From a virus: DNA of 20,096 nt. The stretch is from positions 1 through 20,096 of the IMG/VR virus record IMGVR_UViG_3300046808_000237. One strand, written 5' to 3'. Both the position numbers and the translations under genes were made by a program. Positions 5,554 through 11,018 of this stretch are shown piece after piece; within the stretch, counting starts at the first letter, position 1, and each line of letters opens with the position of its first letter. A model generated the notes under the pieces. It searched no databases. It saw nothing but the letters and a program-made list of their open reading frames with translations, and was not told where the DNA came from.

Positions 5554-5733
5554 TTATTTTCTATCTCTCTTATTCTCTATCTCTAATAGGATGATTAATG
5601 GAATAGCGAATAGTAAACTTATGAGACCTAATGTTACTTGTTTCTCAGTTGTTTCCGCATTCAATGCAGCAAAGAGATTAAGTACGTAGAGTGATCCTAA
5701 GATGAGGATCAATAGTGAATTATCTTTTTTCAT
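5554..5733 (-). CDS. Small two-span membrane protein, 59 aa
   Basis: ATG at 5733 to TAA at 5554. The sequence begins MKKDNSLLILILGSLYVLNL and contains a second hydrophobic stretch LGLISLLFAIPLIILL, separated by the polar NAETTEKQVT; the tail is charged (EIENKRDRK). It overlaps the 3' end of the neighbouring 66-aa membrane gene by 14 nt, so the two are likely co-translated and may act together at the inner membrane. No known holin or exclusion family is recognised. The length and the paired arrangement would suit a small lysis or superinfection factor, but nothing in the sequence proves that. Confidence 0.6.
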   Translation of the reverse strand: MKKDNSLLILILGSLYVLNLFAALNAETTEKQVTLGLISLLFAIPLIILLEIENKRDRK

Positions 5734-5920
5734 CTTTTCTATCTATTAAGTGTGCTACTATTGCTAATGTTGAAACTCCTGCGTATATGCAGAAGAATAA
5801 GAAGAAGAAGTTTCCTCCTCTTGTGTTTCCCCATGAGTATAGGGATTGTGCTGTAAATAGCAATACTAATGCAATGATGACCATCATCGCGATTAGCTTT
5901 TCAATGATTGTAATTTTCAT
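5720..5920 (-). CDS. Small two-span membrane protein, 66 aa
   Basis: Begins MKITIIEKLIAMMVIIALVL with a first hydrophobic span to about residue 25, then the Gly/Asn-containing turn YSWGNTRGGN, a second span FFFLFFCIYAGVSTLAIVAHL and a charged tail DRKDEKR. It starts 12 nt after the stop of the lipoprotein gene and overlaps the 59-aa membrane gene by 14 nt. A plus-strand frame over the same DNA is a shadow. Function unknown. Confidence 0.6.
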   Translation of the reverse strand: MKITIIEKLIAMMVIIALVLLFTAQSLYSWGNTRGGNFFFLFFCIYAGVSTLAIVAHLIDRKDEKR

Positions 5921-5932
5921 TTGATTATTGTT

Positions 5933-6085
5933 TTAGTGTTTGTAACGATTACATTTACCATAACTTCCTTTATGGAAGTCTTGGGTTGATTTCTCTTTAG
6001 CAGCTTTATAGTTAGCAGCTCTTGAGTTTGTTTGACACGCTGAGAATACTGCAGCTGCCAATAAGATTGCAATTAGCTTTCTCAT
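5933..6085 (-). CDS. Tiny lipoprotein, 50 aa
   Basis: ATG at 6085, overlapping the stop of the upstream gene by four bases (ATGA). The N-terminus MRKLIAILLAAAVFSACQTN is a classic lipoprotein signal: basic start, hydrophobic core and a lipobox FSAC with Cys17 as the lipidated residue. Mature part of about 34 residues is basic and polar (NSRAANYKAAKEKS...) with a second cysteine near the end (KCNRYKH). Such entericidin-like or phage exclusion lipoproteins are common, but no specific family can be assigned. Expected at the periplasmic face of the inner or outer membrane. Confidence 0.65.
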   Translation of the reverse strand: MRKLIAILLAAAVFSACQTNSRAANYKAAKEKSTQDFHKGSYGKCNRYKH

Positions 6086-6240
6086 TTCTTTTTGGTTTTA
6101 ATGGTTAATTCAAAGATCTCATCCTCAATCACATCACGTGACTCAGTTATGATTGTGAACTTAAACGTGTATCGTACGTTATCCGTCAATCGAGATGACA
6201 CTCCCATCACCATCAATTGATTGTTATTAGTATTACTCAT
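6082..6240 (-). CDS. Hypothetical protein, 52 aa
   Basis: The start at 6240 (MSNTNNNQLMVMGVSSRL) is preferred over one 24 nt upstream because it leaves a normal leader with the CCACCTCC element 28 nt before it. The product contains VRYTFKFTIITESRDVIEDE and ends FELTIKTKKK, which looks like a small all-beta protein. It is the first gene of a coupled set (this gene, the lipoprotein and two membrane proteins). Family unknown. Confidence 0.55.
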   Translation of the reverse strand: MSNTNNNQLMVMGVSSRLTDNVRYTFKFTIITESRDVIEDEIFELTIKTKKK

Positions 6241-6707
6241 AGAGTATATATAATTACTAAACAAGATTGGAGGTGGAGGTTTGCATCAGATATGATACAC
6301 ATTGTATCACATTAGACTACACCACACACACCCTCCCATGCATTGTGAACATGCAATACATAAACTCTTGTAGACCAAAATCTAGAAGAGTGCAGTAAAT
6401 GCAATCACTACGCTGAATCAATAGGGGGGTGGAGGGTTGTTGCTGAGAGTAGCGGGGCGTTGTAACTAATCGGTCCCCACATTCACACCCTCATACATTT
6501 TTCTCTCCCTGTACCAGGGGGTATAATACCACCTAGTATAAAGGGTGGGGGTATGTGATTTTAAGAGTACCCTAGGGGGATAGGTTATACGCAAGGTTAT
6601 ATGTCCAGTTTTTTACCAAATAAAGTGGACAATGTTGCATGCAAAATTTGGAAAAATTCATGCAGTTTTGGTAACAATTATATATGCAAAAATGTTACAA
6701 GGGCAAC
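6241..6707. other. Gene-free region with short inverted repeats
   Basis: No credible coding frame is found on either strand. The first half holds a leader element (6269-6276), a second G-rich relative near 6425-6433 (minus CCACCCCC), and small hairpins such as GATACA/TGTATC near 6288-6302 and CCCTG/CAGGG near 6507-6520. The second half is AT-rich, with the inverted pair TGTCCA (6602-6607)/TGGACA (6626-6631), three variants of ATGCAAAA/ATGCAGTTTT between 6637 and 6692, and GTAACA/TGTTAC around 6671-6697. It could be an origin or a control region, but nothing decides between them. Confidence 0.45.
6269..6276 (-). promoter_or_regulatory. CCACCTCC leader element of the 6082-6240 unit
   Basis: Minus strand CCTCCACCTCC followed by AATCTTGTTTAGTAATT, 28 nt before the chosen ATG at 6240. 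It heads a four-gene coupled unit; the internal genes of that unit have no copy. Confidence 0.6.
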
Positions 6708-6734
6708 AAAAAACCCCAACGTATAGTTGAGGTT
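6708..6734 (-). terminator. Rho-independent terminator of the 7550-6792 unit
   Basis: Minus strand AACCTCAAC (6726-6734), loop TATAC, GTTGGGGTT (6712-6720): nine pairs including one T-G, followed at once by TTTTTT. It lies 57 nt after the stop of 6792-6995 and should end the transcript from the divergent promoter at about 7557. Confidence 0.85.
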
Positions 6735-6791
6735 CTTGTCCTGCACATTTGCCACGGTGTAACATCCCAGGTAGCGATCGGGAACTCTTAA

Positions 6792-6995
6792 TCAATCTTC
6801 TGTGAAGTTGATAATATCTTTGGTGTCTGAAATCTCTACACCGTAGTGCCACTGTTCAGACATGTTAATAGCAAGTTTGTATAGTATACCGCCTTCTGCT
6901 GTGATTTGAAGACCAGTTACAATACGCATGTATTGATCAGGATCTGTCTTTAGATAGACAGTCTGACCCAATTTGAAATCTGGATGTATTGTCAT
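6792..6995 (-). CDS. Hypothetical protein, 67 aa
   Basis: The start at 6995 (MTIHPDFKLGQTVYLKTD) is preferred: it overlaps the stop of the upstream membrane gene by four bases (ATGA), while an earlier start at 7130 would put 45 residues out of frame across that gene. The protein has the feel of a small beta-barrel (GQTVYLKTDPDQYMRIV, GLQITAEGGILYKLAI) and ends EISDTKDIINFTED. This general layout, with a short FKLGDTVYLK-type opening, is common in small phage proteins of unknown role. It is last in the unit and is followed by a terminator. Confidence 0.65.
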   Translation of the reverse strand: MTIHPDFKLGQTVYLKTDPDQYMRIVTGLQITAEGGILYKLAINMSEQWHYGVEISDTKDIINFTED

Positions 6996-7261
6996 AGTAA
7001 GTTTTGTATTAGGTTGGTTAATATCTTGGAGGTCGCTAACCCCGCTGCACTCCCAAGCGTCGCCCCCAGGGAGTAAAGCACCCTGTCCGTCAGAGTACCA
7101 AAAGCAATCTTTTTTATGTTGTGACTCCATACCATTGATATCATAAATGCTGCAATAATAACCCCTAAATAAATCTCTTTACTTAAGAAGTATGTGTTAA
7201 TTGCAATAAAGTAAACTTGAATCGCCCCTGTTAGTACTAGTTTAACCCTCTCTTTTCCCAT
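6992..7261 (-). CDS. Phage membrane protein with two or three spans, 89 aa
   Basis: Begins MGKERVKLVLTGAIQVYFIA, then hydrophobic segments at about 8-23, 30-46 and 60-80, with a conserved-looking SHNIKKIAFGTLTDRVLYSL linker and a Gly/Ala-rich last span (GATLGSAAGLATSK). I recall similar IQVYFVAINTY / NVKKIAFG proteins in many unrelated phages but know no assigned function; a holin-like or inner-membrane role is conceivable. It overlaps the upstream gene by 20 nt and couples to 6792-6995 by ATGA. Confidence 0.7.
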   Translation of the reverse strand: MGKERVKLVLTGAIQVYFIAINTYFLSKEIYLGVIIAAFMISMVWSHNIKKIAFGTLTDRVLYSLGATLGSAAGLATSKILTNLIQNLL

Positions 7262-7550
7262 GTCTGTCAGTTAAAAGATACGTAGAGTTTTTGGTTTTAA
7301 AAAGTATTCTTCTAGGAGTTTTTTTAATTACTTCTACAATCTGGGTTGTTAGCCAGGTAAATTCACCAAAGTAAGGATCTACTATAAGTGAGTATCCTTC
7401 TGCTGGTTCATCATGTAGTTTTTTAGCTGTGTTATTATCATTCCATTCTATCCAGAAGATTTGAGAACCATACACAACCTTACCATCATCTTTACGAGTC
7501 ACTCTGTAACGTGGCTTTTTTGCAAATCGCTTTTGATTATCTTTTTCCAT
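7242..7550 (-). CDS. Hypothetical basic protein, 102 aa, first gene of the left arm
   Basis: Starts MEKDNQKRFAKKPRYRVTRK with a basic N-terminus and contains DGKVVYGSQIFWIEWNDNN, FGEFTWLTTQIVEVIKKT and RRILFKTKNSTYLLTDRHG. Several aromatic-rich strands suggest a small beta fold; the positive charge would allow nucleic-acid binding, but no domain is recognised. It is the first leftward gene next to the divergent promoter; the -7 box lies 7 nt before its ATG, so its leader would be extremely short or absent. Confidence 0.65.
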   Translation of the reverse strand: MEKDNQKRFAKKPRYRVTRKDDGKVVYGSQIFWIEWNDNNTAKKLHDEPAEGYSLIVDPYFGEFTWLTTQIVEVIKKTPRRILFKTKNSTYLLTDRHGKREG

Positions 7551-7556
7551 ACATTA

Positions 7557-7588
7557 CAAATATACGTTTAAATTTTTTGAAGTTAAAC
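7557..7588 (-). promoter_or_regulatory. Leftward Bacteroidota-type promoter
   Basis: The minus strand has TATATTTG (7557-7564), an exact TAnnTTTG -7 box. At the right distance the -33 region has only GTTTAA-like sequence, without a clean TTG. It would transcribe the 7550-6792 unit with almost no leader. Confidence 0.6.
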
Positions 7589-7590
7589 TT

Positions 7591-7619
7591 TTGAATATAA
7601 AAAAATAGTATTATATTTG
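7591..7619 (+). promoter_or_regulatory. Rightward Bacteroidota-type promoter
   Basis: TTG at 7591-7593, an 18-nt spacer and TATATTTG at 7612-7619 match the Bacteroidota housekeeping consensus (TTTG-N17/19-TAnnTTTG). Transcription would start near 7625 and give a short leader AAAACCAACTTAAT before the ATG at 7640. This promoter should serve the first part of the head-gene operon. Confidence 0.75.
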
Positions 7620-7639
7620 TAATGTAAAACCAACTTAAT

Positions 7640-7876
7640 ATGAGCGATAACAAAGAACTAAACCAAGAGGAAGTTATATCTTGGTACAAGACCCAGATTG
7701 AATTAGCAACCTTGCGTGCTGATTTAGCAGAACAACAATCACGTGCTGCAAAAGCAGATGCTGAAAGAATGCAAGCAACAATCTTCATGGCACAGGTACA
7801 AGCAAGTAAACCTGGAGAAGATTTTGATGAGGAAGAAGAGGAAGCACCAAAACAAACTTTAAAACGTAAGAAATAA
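7640..7876 (+). CDS. Small helical, acidic-tailed protein, 78 aa
   Basis: First gene of the rightward arm. Residues 8-52 (NQEEVISWYKTQIELATLRA, then DLAEQQSRAAKADAERMQAT) form a strong predicted coiled coil. The tail has an acidic patch (EDFDEEEEEAP) followed by a basic end (TLKRKK). Its stop overlaps the next start (TAATG). I do not recognise it by name. A structural or assembly helper, or partner of the GroES-like protein that follows, is possible. Confidence 0.75.
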   Translation: MSDNKELNQEEVISWYKTQIELATLRADLAEQQSRAAKADAERMQATIFMAQVQASKPGEDFDEEEEEAPKQTLKRKK

Positions 7877-8157
7877 TGGAATTTAAAAAACTAAGAGGTA
7901 GACGCATTTTGATTGAGAAACCAGTGCGTCCAGAATCTCCAATTGAATTGACTGAAGAAGTTAAGATGTCTTTGGATCATGAGTTCATGAAGAAATGGAG
8001 CAGATTGAAAGTATTTGCTGTTGGAGAAGATGTTACAGATGTAGCAGTAGGAGATGAGGTATATGTAGGTTCTGCATTGACCACCTCTGAGATTCTTGAA
8101 ATTGAAGGTAAACATTTTTTAATGATTGGTGAACACGAGGTAGCGATCGTGTGGTAA
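7876..8157 (+). CDS. GroES-like co-chaperonin, 93 aa
   Basis: The length and pattern fit the Cpn10 fold: first strand LRGRRILIEKP (6-16), a flexible section where GroES has its mobile loop (17-41), then RLKVFAVGEDV (43-53), the VGDEVYV signature (58-64) and the closing strands HFLMIGEHEVAIVW (80-93), matching GroES VLIMSESDILAIVE in place. Phage versions such as T4 gp31 replace host GroES as the lid of GroEL for folding of the capsid protein; here it likely helps host GroEL fold the capsid protein encoded downstream. The loop has no obvious GroEL-binding IVL triplet (it has SPIEL), so binding is not proven. Assignment from pattern only. Confidence 0.7.
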   Translation: MEFKKLRGRRILIEKPVRPESPIELTEEVKMSLDHEFMKKWSRLKVFAVGEDVTDVAVGDEVYVGSALTTSEILEIEGKHFLMIGEHEVAIVW

Positions 8158-8169
8158 TGTTACATGGAT

Positions 8170-8243
8170 AGCGGGGTGGTAGCAGATGGTAGCTCGTCAG
8201 TCTCATAAGCTGAAGGTCAGTGGTTCGAGTCCACTCCCCGCTA
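8170..8243 (+). tRNA. tRNA-Met (anticodon CAT)
   Basis: Acceptor AGCGGGG (8170-8176) pairs with CCCCGCT (8236-8242), discriminator A at 8243. Anticodon stem TCAGT/GCTGA (8197-8201, 8209-8213) with loop CTCATAA places CAT at 8204-8206. T arm AGTGG-TTCGAGT-CCACT (8219-8235). CCA is not encoded. The D arm (about 8179-8195) resembles fMet tRNA in length but its stem pairs poorly unless shifted by one base. Lysidine-modified Ile-tRNA (AUA) is an alternative for a CAT anticodon. Confidence 0.9.
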
Positions 8244-8250
8244 CAAATTA

Positions 8251-8377
8251 GTGTTCTTTCTGGATGAAGCGTTAAATAGAGTCACATCTGTTGAGGTTTT
8301 GGTGGTAAACAAGCTGTAAGTTACGCAAGACTTACATTTAGGGATGGCATCTAGGTGAAAGTCCTAGGGAAGAACAC
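8251..8377 (+). ncRNA. Candidate compact structured RNA next to tRNA
   Basis: GTGTTCTTTC (8251-8260) pairs with GGGAAGAACAC (8368-8377), ten pairs including one G-U that exists only on the plus strand, closing a 127-nt domain. Inside, 8315-8321 pairs with 8330-8336 (TGTAAGT/ACTTACA), and 8351-8355 pairs with 8363-8367 (CTAGG/CCTAG) next to the closing helix, so the two could stack. The loop TGAAAGT is of GAAA type. It lies 7 nt after the tRNA and 15 nt before a start codon. It could be a cis leader or an independent small RNA released by tRNA processing. Not matched to any known class. Confidence 0.55.
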
Positions 8378-8392
8378 AAACCCTTTTTTAAT

Positions 8393-8788
8393 ATGGAAGT
8401 AAAAAGAGTAAGTAAAAAGTTAAGAATGACCCAGCATGATTTGGTAAAGTATCAAATTATGACTGAGGTAGTATTCTTTAAGAAAGAGAACGTCATTCCA
8501 TTTGATATGGAGTTGCTTACTCTTTTAGGTACTTGGGGTCCAATGGAACTAGGTATCTTTTGTACAAAAGCAGCAAAGATTTTATATCCTGATATGAAAC
8601 CTGAAGAGATTGCTGTGCGTTCTCAGAATGTACGTAACAGAGTTGTAAAACTTGAAAAGCGTAAGTTGATTGAGAAGACCAAGATTGGTAAGAGAGTAAT
8701 TAAAATCTCTACTTCCATAAATTTAGAATCAAGTGGAAATGTGTTGTTGGATTATAATTTTTTAGCAGTTGAAGCCAGTAAAGCGTAA
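8393..8788 (+). CDS. Winged-helix-like protein, 131 aa
   Basis: Residues 40-80 (FDMELLTLLGTWGPMELG to RSQNVRNRVVKLEKRK) and then LIEKTKIGKRVIKIS have the order of a winged helix-turn-helix: helices, a recognition-type helix with RSQNVRNRVVKL, and a beta wing. The N-terminus is basic (MEVKRVSKKLRMTQHDLVKY). In crAss-like phages a small protein stands at this place before the HU/IHF-like gene; its role is not known to me, and transcription control or binding to packaging DNA are both possible. It overlaps the next gene by 20 nt. Confidence 0.7.
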   Translation: MEVKRVSKKLRMTQHDLVKYQIMTEVVFFKKENVIPFDMELLTLLGTWGPMELGIFCTKAAKILYPDMKPEEIAVRSQNVRNRVVKLEKRKLIEKTKIGKRVIKISTSINLESSGNVLLDYNFLAVEASKA

Positions 8789-9164
8789 AGAATTAATAGA
8801 GAAGACAGCTTCTGAATTGGAGTTGCCATCTGAATTAGTAGAAGATATTGTATCACACTATTATTCTACACTAAGAAAAGAAATGAGTTATGGTAATCAC
8901 CATAGTATATGTGTGCCTAACTTAGGAATGTTTGTAATTAAACGTAAGTCTTTACCAATGAAGATTAAGACTTATGAGCAGAAGCTAAATGTTTACAGTG
9001 ATGAAATATCAATGTGGGGATTTGAAAGCAAGATGACTGTTCAAAGTGAATTGGAAAGATTTAAACTTCTTCTATCTAACATGGAAGAACAACAAGAGAA
9101 AAAAGAAAGAATACGTAAATCAAGAATAAATGAGTCTAATAAAAATTTGGAAGAACAAGGGTAA
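8769..9164 (+). CDS. HU/IHF-like DNA-binding protein, 131 aa
   Basis: Residues 7-60 read KELIEKTASELELPSELVED, IVSHYYSTLRKEMSY, then ICVPNLGMFVIKRK: the helix-helix then beta layout of HU/IHF (helix 1, helix 2, and the G-x-F strand that leads into the DNA-binding arm). An IHF-like subunit just before the packaging genes is typical of crAss-like phages. The long charged C-terminal tail (MEEQQEKKERIRKSRINESN) is not part of the HU fold. The only start that leaves the first helix intact is TTG at 8769, within the previous gene, as no ATG lies upstream of 8883. It may bend DNA during packaging or transcription. Confidence 0.75.
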   Translation: MKPVKRKELIEKTASELELPSELVEDIVSHYYSTLRKEMSYGNHHSICVPNLGMFVIKRKSLPMKIKTYEQKLNVYSDEISMWGFESKMTVQSELERFKLLLSNMEEQQEKKERIRKSRINESNKNLEEQG

Positions 9165-9438
9165 GATTGCAGAAGGTATTATGAATAGTATCTTTAAATC
9201 TGAGCATGTAGAAGAGATTGCAGCAGAGCGCATGAAGATTTGCATGGATTGTCCTTCTATTGACCATGAAGGAAAAAAATGTGCAGTACCAGGAACACAA
9301 CCCTGTTGTGGTGCATGTGGATGTTCATTGCATTTAAAACAACGATCTTTATCATCTTTTTGTGATGAACGTCGTTGGGATGCAGTTGTAACAGAAGAAG
9401 AAGAGGACGCTATCAAAGAACAAATAAATAATAAATAA
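9130..9438 (+). CDS. Cysteine-rich zinc-binding-like protein, 102 aa
   Basis: Eight cysteines at 38, 41, 51, 59, 60, 63, 65 and 78 (ICMDCPSID, KKCAVPGTQPCCGACGCSL, SSFCDERRW) suggest two zinc sites. The N-terminal helix IAEGIMNSIFKSEHVEEIAA ERMK-type leads into the first knuckle. Similar proteins with a C-x2-C...CC-x2-C-x-C signature stand before terminase genes in several large phages, and I recognise the pattern though not a function. The start at 9130 lies 35 nt inside the previous gene. An acidic tail follows (TEEEEDAIKEQ). Confidence 0.7.
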   Translation: MSLIKIWKNKGKIAEGIMNSIFKSEHVEEIAAERMKICMDCPSIDHEGKKCAVPGTQPCCGACGCSLHLKQRSLSSFCDERRWDAVVTEEEEDAIKEQINNK

Positions 9439-9439
9439 T

Positions 9440-10285
9440 ATGGCACTAGTATTTGAACCCAAAACACACTCGTACAAGTCTATTGATTCTTCTGATGATA
9501 CAGTTTGGACAAGTGTTACTACGCTTATTGGTCATTTAAAGCAGCCATTTGATAGCAACGCTGTAGCAAAAAAATCTGCAAGCAATAAAAAAGGTAAGTG
9601 GTATGGAATGACTACAGAACAAATCCAAGAGGTTTGGAAAAAAGAGTCTGAAAGAGCGTGCAGTTTAGGTAACTGGTATCATGATCAAAGAGAAAATGAT
9701 ATTGTTGGCTGTACTACCATTAATAGACATGATGCAGAATTGCCTGTTATTAGACCTATGTTTGATGAACATGGTCAGAAGATGGCGCCATCACAAAAAA
9801 TGATTGATGGTATTTATCCTGAACACATGGTATATTTAAGATCTGTAGGAATTTGTGGTCAATCAGATTTGGTTGAGGTAGCAAATGGTCATGTACACAT
9901 TACAGATTACAAGACAAATAAGGAAATTAAATCAGAGTCTTTTAAGAACTGGGAAGGAATGTCTCAGAAAATGAACTTCCCTGTGTCTCATTTGGATGAT
10001 TGTAATCTAAACCATTACAACCTACAGTTGAGCATTTACATGTTTATGATCTTAAAGCACAACCCTAATCTTAAAGCAGGTAAGTTGACTATTCATCATA
10101 TCATATTTGAGGAGGAAGATGAAAAAGATCAGTATGGTTATCCAGTTTCTAAGTTAAATGAGAATGGTGAACCAATTGTAAAAGAGATAATTCAGTTTGA
10201 TTTACCTTATTTAAAAGATGAGGTTATTGCTATTTTATCATGGTATAAAGAGAATGCAGTAAGTTTATCTAAAAAGAAGAAATAA
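9440..10285 (+). CDS. PD-(D/E)XK nuclease, RecB/Cas4-like, 281 aa
   Basis: Motifs in order: SVTTLI (25-30), GNWYHDQRE with His81 (77-85), YPEHMVY (126-132), GICGQSDLVEV with Asp143 (137-147), ITDYKTNKE with Asp156 and Lys158 (154-162), and YNLQLSIYMF with Gln196 and Tyr200 (193-202). This is the standard arrangement of the RecB-family single-strand exonuclease domain (metal binding by Asp143 and Asp156). Crass-like phages carry such a gene near the terminase. It probably processes DNA in recombination or packaging, but a recombination partner is not seen in the window. It starts 1 nt after the previous stop region and ends overlapping the next gene (TAATG). Confidence 0.85.
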   Translation: MALVFEPKTHSYKSIDSSDDTVWTSVTTLIGHLKQPFDSNAVAKKSASNKKGKWYGMTTEQIQEVWKKESERACSLGNWYHDQRENDIVGCTTINRHDAELPVIRPMFDEHGQKMAPSQKMIDGIYPEHMVYLRSVGICGQSDLVEVANGHVHITDYKTNKEIKSESFKNWEGMSQKMNFPVSHLDDCNLNHYNLQLSIYMFMILKHNPNLKAGKLTIHHIIFEEEDEKDQYGYPVSKLNENGEPIVKEIIQFDLPYLKDEVIAILSWYKENAVSLSKKKK

Positions 10286-10806
10286 TGGTAAAATTATTTG
10301 ATATAGATAACGGTGCAATTGTTCCTAGTGAACATTGTTACACGTTAAGTTTTTTAAAAAATATTATAGAGATATATCCTGAAGAGCATAACAATATATT
10401 CTTGTATTTGTTCTACATGTCATGTCCTAACCCTGATATGAATCCATTTTTTGATGTTCCAGAAAATGAAAAGGAAGAACTGGTACTAAACAGTATTGAC
10501 TCTATGGGATTCTCTACAGAAGATGAACCAATCTTAGATGCATTAAAGATGTGTCAAAAGTTATATGAAACTCCTACGTATCGCGCGTACATAGGTATGA
10601 AGCATATGCTTGATAGACTTGCAAAGTATATGGAGGTAACTCCTATTGAACATGGACGCGATGGAAACATCAACTCTTTAGTAAATGCTGCTGCAAAGTT
10701 TGAAGCAATACGTATGAGTTTTAAAGGTGCATATAAAGATTTGATGGAAGAGCAGAAAGGACAAGCACGTGGAGGACAAAACCTAGGTTATGATCAATTG
10801 ACATGA
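10285..10806 (+). CDS. Hypothetical crAss-like protein before terminase, 173 aa
   Basis: Largely helical: LSFLKNIIEIYPEEHNNIFL near the N-terminus, a loop with CPNPDMNPFFDVPENEKEEL, and later helices YRAYIGMKHMLDRLAKYM and VNAAAKFEAIRMSFKGAYKD. It overlaps the next start by ATGA. It sits where a small terminase subunit often stands, and the helical content and size (173 aa) would fit, but there is no DNA-binding motif that I can point to. I therefore leave it as hypothetical; TerS is one possibility. Confidence 0.7.
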   Translation: MVKLFDIDNGAIVPSEHCYTLSFLKNIIEIYPEEHNNIFLYLFYMSCPNPDMNPFFDVPENEKEELVLNSIDSMGFSTEDEPILDALKMCQKLYETPTYRAYIGMKHMLDRLAKYMEVTPIEHGRDGNINSLVNAAAKFEAIRMSFKGAYKDLMEEQKGQARGGQNLGYDQLT

Positions 10807-11018
10807 ACAACGTAAACATGAATAAACTATTAAGTGTGCAAGTACACTTAACCTATTTGAATCCAACAAGTTCTATTAAGATTGTATTTTTACGTGATGT
10901 TCCTCGTAAGAATGAACATGTAGTTTATAATAATAAAACTTTTGTTGTACAACAGGTTATTTGGCAAGCTGATTTAGAAAAAAAGATAACAGTTGTACTT
11001 GGAGAAATTGAAGACTAA
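10803..11018 (+). CDS. Small beta-rich hypothetical protein, 71 aa
   Basis: Begins MNNVNMNKLLSVQVHLTYLN and continues with alternating strands (SIKIVFLRDVPRKNEHVVYN, TFVVQQVIWQADLEKKITVV). It is coupled by ATGA to the previous gene and by TAATG to the terminase gene, so stoichiometric co-expression with packaging proteins is likely. A tiny protein with a FLRDVPRKNEHV(V/I)Y pattern is known to me from several phages but without a function. Confidence 0.7.
   Translation: MNNVNMNKLLSVQVHLTYLNPTSSIKIVFLRDVPRKNEHVVYNNKTFVVQQVIWQADLEKKITVVLGEIED

Larger units (their letters stand above)
7550..7626. promoter_or_regulatory. Divergent control region: 15-bp inverted repeat over both -7 boxes
   Basis: TACATTACAAATATA (7550-7564) and TATATTTGTAATGTA (7612-7626) are perfect reverse complements, 47 bp apart. 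Each arm holds a TATATTTG box and the bases around the expected start of transcription, so both arms of the phage begin with identical initiation sequence. The symmetry extends beyond the -7 box, which suggests a shared regulator or a phage-specific initiation signal. Confidence 0.75.

Noticed and set aside
5507-5924. Plus-strand frames of 60-69 aa
   Set aside because: They are antisense to two small membrane protein genes that fit the arm by overlap and composition.
6996-7130. 45-residue N-terminal extension of 6792-6995
   Set aside because: It overlaps the conserved membrane protein gene in another frame; the internal ATG with ATGA coupling is more credible.
8251-8389. Terminator made of the 8251/8377 helix and the T-run at 8384-8389
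   Set aside because: The helix encloses more than 100 nt with its own stems and six bases separate it from the T-run.
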